Positions 7,803 through 11,952 of a stretch of 11,952 bases of DNA are shown piece by piece (position 1 is the first letter of the stretch; the number at the start of each line of letters is the position of its first letter). Under the pieces are notes generated by a model. It ran no database searches and was not told where the DNA came from. It saw nothing but the letters and a program-made list of their open reading frames with translations. The translations under genes and the position numbers were made by a program. The stretch is from Clostridia bacterium (GTDB lineage Bacteria > Bacillota_A > Clostridia > Christensenellales > Aristaeellaceae): contig JAFQIF010000068.1 in NCBI GenBank assembly GCA_017397695.1, positions 1 through 11,952 of the forward strand, given 5' to 3'.

Positions 7803-8863
7803 GTTTTTTCCCCCTTTCCGGGCAGGATGAGCAATAGGGCGGCTGGTATGGCCAGCAGTGGTGCGCTCCAGATCAGCCATGTATCGCCCAGTGCGGTAAA
7901 GGTCAGCGCGCCCGCAAACAGCAAAAGCACAAGGGGAACGAGCAGCGTCCGGCTTTGCTTTTTCTTTTTTTGTGCCAGGGCCAGCGCCCTGTGGGCGGCG
8001 CAGAGCATATTGCCCGCAAGCAGCGCCATGGCGCACAGCTGCAGAAGCGTCAGCGCCATCTGAAGCAGGCCGCGATGGGGCTGATGGGCGGCGAGCAGGA
8101 AAAGCCGAATGCCCCAGTCGCTGCGCTCGGCGATGGATTCGTAGGTTGTACAGATGCAAGCCAGGAACAGGAACAACGCGCCTGCGCCCGCACCGGCGAG
8201 CACGCGCAGAAGAAAGAAGCGTACGTCGGGCAGGGTATTCTGCTGCGCAGCGGCACTGTCTTCCAGTTCCGGCGGGGGGAGCAGGAGCATCAGCGCGGGA
8301 GCCACGCCGCAGAACATGCACAGCGCCGCGGCCAGCAGCGGCGTGCCGCCTGTGCCCAGCAGCGGGAACAAGCCGTCCGGCGTATTGCCCGGCAGGGCGA
8401 GCGCGACCAGCGCGAGAAGAAGCCCGGGCAGGATGAAGCGGCAGGAAAAGCTGAGCCGGGAAACACCTTTTTCGCCGCTGAGCGCGCACAGGGCGGCGAA
8501 GAATACGCCGATGGCTGCGCTCCATGCCGTGTGCACCTGATCCAGCAGCGTTTGGCCGGTGAAAGCAGCCGTCGCGCCCAGGGCGTATATGGCGCAAAAA
8601 AGCAGCACGGCGCTCAGCAGAAGGCAGGCAATCCGGGAGGCATGGCGGCCTCTGGCATGCAGCGCGCGGCAGCGAAGTGCGATCAGCGCGGCGGCGGGCA
8701 GCGCGGCGAGCGAAGCGATCCACGCGCCGTTGAGCGAAAGGGACATGGCTGCGCCGCAGCCTGTCAGATAGATCATGGCGGCTGTACACAGGCCTGCCGT
8801 GCAGGCATGCACGCGCCAGGCGGAGCATATGCGGCGATTAACGGCGGTTGGATCGTTTGGCAA
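7799..8863 (-). CDS. gerB: GerAB-family spore germination permease-like protein
   Basis: A 354-residue, very hydrophobic protein with about ten predicted membrane spans, the B subunit of a Ger receptor (APC-superfamily fold, where the germinant is thought to bind). Recognisable family features are NGAWIASLAALPAAALIA after the first span and SFSCRFILPGLLLALVALAL followed by LFPLLGTGGTPLLAAAL in the middle. The sequence is divergent, and the call leans also on its place between gerA and gerC. The best start is TTG at 8863: GAGGG (8870-8874) lies exactly 6 bases upstream, and this start leaves a short cytoplasmic N-terminus before span 1. It overlaps the end of gerA by 26 bases. No ATG with a ribosome binding site precedes the first span. 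A basic KKKKK stretch lies in a cytoplasmic loop near residue 300. Stop overlaps the gerC GTG. Confidence 0.82.
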   Translation of the reverse strand: MPNDPTAVNRRICSAWRVHACTAGLCTAAMIYLTGCGAAMSLSLNGAWIASLAALPAAALIALRCRALHARGRHASRIACLLLSAVLLFCAIYALGATAAFTGQTLLDQVHTAWSAAIGVFFAALCALSGEKGVSRLSFSCRFILPGLLLALVALALPGNTPDGLFPLLGTGGTPLLAAALCMFCGVAPALMLLLPPPELEDSAAAQQNTLPDVRFFLLRVLAGAGAGALFLFLACICTTYESIAERSDWGIRLFLLAAHQPHRGLLQMALTLLQLCAMALLAGNMLCAAHRALALAQKKKKQSRTLLVPLVLLLFAGALTFTALGDTWLIWSAPLLAIPAALLLILPGKGEKT

Positions 8864-10307
8864 AGAAGGCCCTCGCTTTCTGGAATTTCATCGGAAGGCG
8901 GATCAGCAGATCCGGATTGCCACGGCGGGGTGGGGTGAGCGGTGCGGTCAGCGGCGAACCGGCGGAGGTCATCCGGCACAGGGCGCACAGCAGCACAAGC
9001 AGCAAAAGCGATATGGCATACAGGCCGCCTGCTGCGCCTGCGCACAGGAAGAAGAGCTGAACGATCTTCAGCCCGATGCTCAGCGCATAATTGGGGATGC
9101 AGAAGCCGCCCAGGCCGCTGGCCGCGATCACGATGAGCAGCAGGGGAGAGACGATATCCGCGCTCACGGCGCTCTGGCCGAGGATGAGGCCGGAGACAAT
9201 GCCCAGCGCATTGCCCATTGCCCCGGGCGCACGTAGGCCCGCTTCGTTGATCAGATCGAAGGCAAGGGTCATGAGCAGTGCCTCCAGGAAGGCGGGCAGC
9301 GGAACGCGCGCGCCGGTTTCGTATACGGAGGTGAGCAGCATGGGAGAGAGCAGTTCCTGATGAAAGCGCAGCACGGCCAGATACAGCCCCGGCAGGAACA
9401 CGTGGATCAGCAGTCCGATGATACGCACGATGCGCAGGTATGTGCCGTATTGCCAGCGCATGGATGCATCGTCCGGCGTGTGCAGCTGATGAAAGAGCGT
9501 AGCGGGCGTTCCCAGCACATCGGGTGAGCCGTCCGTGAGCACGACAATCTGGCCCTCCGCCAGAAAGGAGGCGGCGCGGTCGGGGCGCTCGGTGCGCACG
9601 CTGCTGGGCACAAGTGCCCATGGGTGATCCTCGATGAGCTGTTCCACTTCGCCCGTGGTCAGCGCAAAGTCGTACTGACAGCGCTCCAGGCGCGCACGGA
9701 TTTTTTCCGCCATGTGCTCATCCGCCGTGCCGCGCAGATACAAAAGCGCGCAGCGCGTCTTCATTGCGCCGCCTGCCGTGACGAACTCGGTGATCAGCTC
9801 TTCGCGCTGCACGATGCGCCGGATGAGCGTGATGTTGGTACGGATGGATTCGGAGAAGCTCTCGTGCGGGCCGAGCACCACCTGCTCGACCTCCGGTTTG
9901 CCGATGGTGCGTTTTTCAAAGCCGCGAACGTCCATCACACAGGCTGTGGAGCAGCCCTCGCACAGCAGCGCGCACTGCCCGCTCAGTATATCAGATAGAA
10001 TTTCATCGATGTTATACTTGATTTTCATGGGCAGGATGGACACGGCGTGCGCCATCAGGAAGGAAACGCGTTCCTCGGGCGGCACGTCCTCGCCTGCCGC
10101 CTTAGGCAGGTCCATGCAGGGCTTGAGGATATTTTCATCGATGCGCTGGCTGCTGACCATGCCGTCGATGGCAATCACAGCGGATTCGAATGCGCCGCTG
10201 CGCAGTCGCCGACTGAGCACATCCGCGTTCGCGGGCGCGCCGAGACGGCTTGAGAGGATTTCGATATTGCGCCTGAGCACGCTGCACAGCTCAATGGCGT
10301 CCTCCAT
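8838..10307 (-). CDS. gerA: GerA-family spore germination protein (A subunit)
   Basis: A 489-residue A subunit of a GerA-type germinant receptor in the spore inner membrane; SpoVAF is a less likely relative because gerB and gerC follow. The N-terminal soluble domain (about 1-300) contains the family signature GPHESFSESIRTN at about 146-158. The membrane part starts at about residue 305 and carries the strongly conserved run PLPAFLEALLMTLAFD, then EAGLRAPGAMGNALGIVSG and GQSAVSADIVSP, then a Pro/Arg-rich cytoplasmic tail. The ATG at 10307 is preferred because AGGAGG (10317-10322) is 9 bases upstream. The in-frame ATG at 10313 has only 3 bases of spacing, and using it adds Met-Pro. An unusual C-x3-C-x2-C-x3-C cluster lies at residues 112-123. 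First gene of the gerA-gerB-gerC operon. Confidence 0.92.
   Translation of the reverse strand: MEDAIELCSVLRRNIEILSSRLGAPANADVLSRRLRSGAFESAVIAIDGMVSSQRIDENILKPCMDLPKAAGEDVPPEERVSFLMAHAVSILPMKIKYNIDEILSDILSGQCALLCEGCSTACVMDVRGFEKRTIGKPEVEQVVLGPHESFSESIRTNITLIRRIVQREELITEFVTAGGAMKTRCALLYLRGTADEHMAEKIRARLERCQYDFALTTGEVEQLIEDHPWALVPSSVRTERPDRAASFLAEGQIVVLTDGSPDVLGTPATLFHQLHTPDDASMRWQYGTYLRIVRIIGLLIHVFLPGLYLAVLRFHQELLSPMLLTSVYETGARVPLPAFLEALLMTLAFDLINEAGLRAPGAMGNALGIVSGLILGQSAVSADIVSPLLLIVIAASGLGGFCIPNYALSIGLKIVQLFFLCAGAAGGLYAISLLLLVLLCALCRMTSAGSPLTAPLTPPRRGNPDLLIRLPMKFQKARAFFAKRSNRR
8870..8874 (-). promoter_or_regulatory. Ribosome binding site supporting the TTG start of gerB
   Basis: GAGGG on the minus strand, inside the end of gerA, ends 6 bases before the TTG at 8863. 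It is the only purine-rich site with good spacing upstream of the first GerB membrane span. Confidence 0.6.
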
Positions 10308-10316
10308 AGGCATGCA

Positions 10317-10322
10317 CCTCCT
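10317..10322 (-). promoter_or_regulatory. gerA ribosome binding site that decides between two ATGs
   Basis: AGGAGG on the minus strand. It lies 3 bases before the ATG at 10313 and 9 bases before the in-frame ATG at 10307. The second spacing is in the usual range and the first is too short. Confidence 0.7.
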
Positions 10323-10360
10323 GACGGTCAGTATTTCCTTTTCCGGGCGAATTATACATC

Positions 10361-10374
10361 AAACATGTATACAT
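10361..10374. promoter_or_regulatory. Candidate operator, copy 1 (palindrome ATGTATACAT)
   Basis: AAACATGTATACAT contains a perfect 10-bp palindrome at 10365-10374. It resembles the copy at 10497-10510 (AAAC, one mismatch, TGTATAC). GntR-family FCD regulators of uronate genes commonly bind NGTNNACN-type palindromes; assigning this site to such a regulator is inference. It lies about 55-65 bases upstream of the gerA start and about 75 bases upstream of the kduI -35. Confidence 0.45.
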
Positions 10375-10438
10375 CCGATCACTTGTAAAATGTGTATCAG
10401 ATTATCCTTTGGAAAACATAAAAATTCGCGCAAATATC

Positions 10439-10467
10439 TGGAAATTCCGAAAGGGTTGTGCTATACT
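10439..10467 (+). promoter_or_regulatory. Candidate kduI promoter (extended -10)
   Basis: TGGAAA (10439-10444) and TATACT (10462-10467) are 17 bases apart, with TG at 10459-10460 forming an extended -10 (TGCTATACT). Transcription would start near 10474, leaving a leader of about 60 bases that contains the second TGTATAC element. The 5-bp arms GGTTG (10454-10458) and CAACC (10473-10477) flank the -10. Confidence 0.6.
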
Positions 10468-10496
10468 GTATTCAACCGATATATGGTTTTCAATGT

Positions 10497-10510
10497 AAAC
10501 TTGTATACCA
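10497..10510. promoter_or_regulatory. Candidate operator, copy 2 in the kduI leader
   Basis: AAACTTGTATACCA matches copy 1 at 11 of its first 12 bases. Its position downstream of the kduI start point and just before the ribosome binding site would suit repression by a bound regulator. The two copies are 136 bases apart. Confidence 0.45.
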
Positions 10511-10518
10511 GGATCGTC

Positions 10519-10525
10519 AAGGAGG
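10519..10525 (+). promoter_or_regulatory. kduI ribosome binding site
   Basis: AAGGAGG lies 8 bases before the ATG at 10534. It decides the start: the reading frame is open far upstream but has no other site, and this start gives a protein of exactly the usual KduI length. The AGGAGGTTTTTCC module recurs before the SDR gene. Confidence 0.9.
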
Positions 10526-10533
10526 TTTTTCCT

Positions 10534-11370
10534 ATGCAGCTTACCGTTCGTCAGCCGTCCGCGGCTCTTGACGCCAAGCACTACACGACCGAGCGCCTTC
10601 GCAGCGAATACGTCATCGAGAAGATCTTCGTTGCCGACGAGGCGATGTTCACCTACTCCCACTTTGACCGTATCATTGCCGGCGGCGTGATGCCGGTGAA
10701 CACGGCTGTGGAGCTCAAGGGCTGCAAGGAGCTGTGCTCCGATACCTTCCTGGAGCGCCGCGAGATGGGCGTGATCAATATCGGCGGCAAGGGCAAGATC
10801 ACCGTCGACGGCGTTGTTTATGATCTCAAGCAGTATGACGGCCTGTACGTAGGCATGGGCGCGAAGGAAATCAAGATGGAGAGCGTCGACCCGCAGAACC
10901 CGGCGAAGTACTACGTCAACACCTGCCCGGCGCATAAGACCTATCCGAACGTGCTGGTGGATATCGACAAGGCGAACAAGCGCCCGCTGGGCAGCGCGGA
11001 GACCTGCAACAAGCGCGTGATCAACCAGTATTTCCATCCGGCCGTGATGCAGAGCTGCCAGCTGTGCATGGGCATGACCCAGCTGGCTCCTGGCAGCAAC
11101 TGGAATTCCATGCCCTGCCATACCCATGAGCGCCGCATGGAGGTCTACTTCTACTTCGACGTCAAGGATGAGAACGTCATCTTCCACATGATGGGCGAGC
11201 CGAAGGAGACCCGTCACGTGATCCTGCACAACGAGCAGGCCGTGATCTCCCCGTCCTGGTCCATCCACACCGGCGTGGGTACCAGCAACTACACCTTCAT
11301 CTGGGGCATGTGCGGCGAGAACCAGGAGTTCGACGATATGGACAACCTGAGCCCGCTGGAGCTGCTCTAA
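10534..11370 (+). CDS. kduI: 5-dehydro-4-deoxy-D-glucuronate isomerase (KduI)
   Basis: A cytoplasmic 278-residue enzyme that isomerises 5-keto-4-deoxyuronate to 2,5-diketo-3-deoxygluconate, a step in use of unsaturated uronates released from pectin or glycosaminoglycans. The cupin zinc ligands known from E. coli KduI fall at the same residue numbers: H196 and H198 in CHTHERRME, E203, and H245 in SIHTG. Total length also equals that of the E. coli enzyme. Other family stretches include FERREMGVIN-like text (FLERREMGVINIGGKGKI) and ETCNKRVINQYFHP. It begins with a strong ribosome binding site and a candidate promoter, runs divergently from gerA, and is followed by an SDR gene that would take the next step. 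Regulation by the flanking TGTATAC elements is a suggestion only. Confidence 0.97.
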   Translation: MQLTVRQPSAALDAKHYTTERLRSEYVIEKIFVADEAMFTYSHFDRIIAGGVMPVNTAVELKGCKELCSDTFLERREMGVINIGGKGKITVDGVVYDLKQYDGLYVGMGAKEIKMESVDPQNPAKYYVNTCPAHKTYPNVLVDIDKANKRPLGSAETCNKRVINQYFHPAVMQSCQLCMGMTQLAPGSNWNSMPCHTHERRMEVYFYFDVKDENVIFHMMGEPKETRHVILHNEQAVISPSWSIHTGVGTSNYTFIWGMCGENQEFDDMDNLSPLELL

Positions 11371-11377
11371 GCGTCCT

Positions 11378-11391
11378 GCGGCTGCAGCCGC
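11378..11391 (+). repeat. Perfect 14-base palindrome just after kduI
   Basis: GCGGCTGCAGCCGC lies 7 bases after the kduI stop. As RNA it could form a 5-bp stem with a TGCA loop. No T-run follows, so it is not a standard terminator. Confidence 0.5.
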
Positions 11392-11415
11392 TGCGTTCCG
11401 CCTTGCTTCTATGAC

Positions 11416-11479
11416 GTTTTCTTCGGGCAGAGGGCCCTTGAAAACTTCAGTGAAATAGCACTGTCATTCCTTTACTGAA
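11416..11479 (+). repeat. Two adjacent inverted repeats between kduI and the SDR gene
   Basis: First hairpin: GTTTTC (11416-11421) pairs with GAAAAC (11440-11445), and GGGC (11425-11428) with GCCC (11434-11437), with a small internal loop. Second: TTCAGT-g-AAA (11446-11455) pairs with TTTACTGAA (11471-11479) around a 15-base loop. They abut one another and neither is followed by a clear T-tract, so an mRNA processing or stability role is more likely than termination. Confidence 0.45.
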
Positions 11480-11507
11480 TATACTATTTGTCTAGGAGGT
11501 TTTTCCC

Positions 11508-11952
11508 ATGAACAATTATGCTCAGAATTTTGATCTGACCGGCAAGGTCGCGCTCGTTACCGGCGCTTCCTACGGCATCGGCTTCGCGATCGCCAAGGCG
11601 CTCTCCGCCGCCGGCGCGACCATCTGCTTCAACGACCTTAAGCAGGAGTTTGTCGACAAGGGCCTGGCCAACTACGAGGCCGAGGGCATCAAGGCGCACG
11701 GCTATGTCTGCAACGTCTGTGACGAAGAGGGCGTGCAGGCCATGGTCAAGAAGATCGAAGAGGAAGTCGGCGTGATCGACATCCTGGTCAACAATGCCGG
11801 CATCATCAAGCGCATTCCGATGCACGAGATGGCCGCCAGCGATTTCCGCATGGTGATCGACGTTGACCTGAACGCGCCGTTCATCTGCTCCAAGGCCGTT
11901 ATTCCTTCTATGATCAAGACGGGCCACGGCAAGATCATCAACATCTGCTCCA
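11508..11952 (+). CDS. SDR-family dehydrogenase, KduD / gluconate 5-dehydrogenase-like (partial, runs off right edge)
   Basis: The first 148 codons of a classical short-chain dehydrogenase; the window ends within the sixth strand (KIINICS), before the YxxxK catalytic motif. The Rossmann motif TGASYGIG is at residues 18-25, an Asp (FND, residue 43) sits at the end of strand 2 where it favours NAD over NADP, and NNAG is at 95-98. The text VGVIDILVNNAGIIKR and DLNAPFICSKAVIPSM is typical of proteins annotated as gluconate 5-dehydrogenase or 2-dehydro-3-deoxy-D-gluconate 5-dehydrogenase (KduD/DhuD). Next to kduI the second role fits best: reduction of 2,5-diketo-3-deoxygluconate to 2-keto-3-deoxygluconate. 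TAGGAGG lies 7 bases before the ATG, and the leader is nearly the same as that of kduI. Confidence 0.88.
   Translation, partial: MNNYAQNFDLTGKVALVTGASYGIGFAIAKALSAAGATICFNDLKQEFVDKGLANYEAEGIKAHGYVCNVCDEEGVQAMVKKIEEEVGVIDILVNNAGIIKRIPMHEMAASDFRMVIDVDLNAPFICSKAVIPSMIKTGHGKIINICS

Larger units (their letters stand above)
10308..10533. other. AT-rich divergent control region between gerA and kduI
   Basis: About 225 bases, clearly richer in A and T than the genes on either side. It holds the gerA ribosome binding site, a minus-strand TATAAT (10351-10356) that could be a gerA -10 but lacks a matching -35, the palindrome ATGTATACAT (10365-10374), the kduI promoter, the palindrome GGAAATTCC (10440-10448) overlapping the kduI -35, a second TGTATAC (10502-10508), and the kduI ribosome binding site. 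No small gene with a ribosome binding site is seen. Confidence 0.7.

Noticed and set aside
7803..8828. Upstream extension of the gerC frame to a 733-codon protein
   Set aside because: The extension is Arg/Pro/Ala-rich shadow of gerB. The signal peptide with lipobox begins at the GTG at 7802, which has its own ribosome binding site.
7955..8938. Long plus-strand open frame across gerB
   Set aside because: Gln/Gly/Arg-rich antisense shadow with no recognisable features; the minus strand carries the ger operon.
10321..10400. Sigma-G promoter for the gerA operon
   Set aside because: Expected from known ger operons, but no pair of -35 and -10 elements with correct spacing could be found; only a lone minus-strand TATAAT at 10351-10356.
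9712..10533. Upstream extension of kduI to a 552-codon protein
   Set aside because: The extension is antisense to gerA. The start at 10534 has a strong ribosome binding site and gives the exact normal KduI length.
11480..11485. TATACT as a separate promoter for the SDR gene
   Set aside because: No -35 at 16-18 bases, and the implied start point would fall at the ribosome binding site.

Overview
The window reads as chromosomal DNA of a GC-rich, endospore-forming Firmicute of the Clostridia type. The evidence is a complete gerA-gerB-gerC spore-germination receptor operon, strong AGGAGG-type ribosome binding sites, and low-GC intergenic gaps between GC-rich genes. A gut or plant-polymer habitat is plausible because of the kduI/kduD-type uronate genes, but the species cannot be named from the sequence.

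Layout from left to right. (1) 1-1899, plus strand: the 3' part of a gene for a surface protein with tandem bacterial SH3 domains, one membrane span and a long Pro/Ala-repeat cytoplasmic tail. An in-frame TAA at 34-36 interrupts it inside a conserved inter-SH3 linker, and a strong terminator follows at 1911-1940. (2) 2014-6569, plus strand: a two-gene operon with an ATGA overlap. It encodes a large polytopic membrane protein of the YfhO/PTPS-related (GT-C-like) kind and a DinG/XPD-type iron-sulfur helicase with an N-terminal PD-(D/E)XK nuclease domain. A candidate extended -10 promoter lies just upstream at 1942-1970. (3) 6574-6611: a perfect 13-bp hairpin with A- and T-tracts that serves both converging operons. 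(4) 6627-10307, minus strand: gerA, gerB and gerC, tightly packed with overlapping ends and non-ATG starts for gerB (TTG) and gerC (GTG). (5) 10308-10533: an AT-rich divergent control region with a candidate kduI promoter and two near-identical AAAC-TGTATAC elements. (6) 10534-11952, plus strand: kduI, complete and with all four zinc ligands, then the first 148 codons of a KduD/gluconate-5-dehydrogenase-like SDR. These are consecutive steps in breakdown of unsaturated uronates from pectin or glycosaminoglycans.

The blocks look functionally separate. No mobile element, CRISPR array, tRNA or rRNA is visible. The items most worth a second look are the broken SH3 gene, the nuclease-helicase fusion translationally coupled to a membrane GT-C-like protein, a four-cysteine cluster in GerA, and the paired palindromic elements between gerA and kduI.
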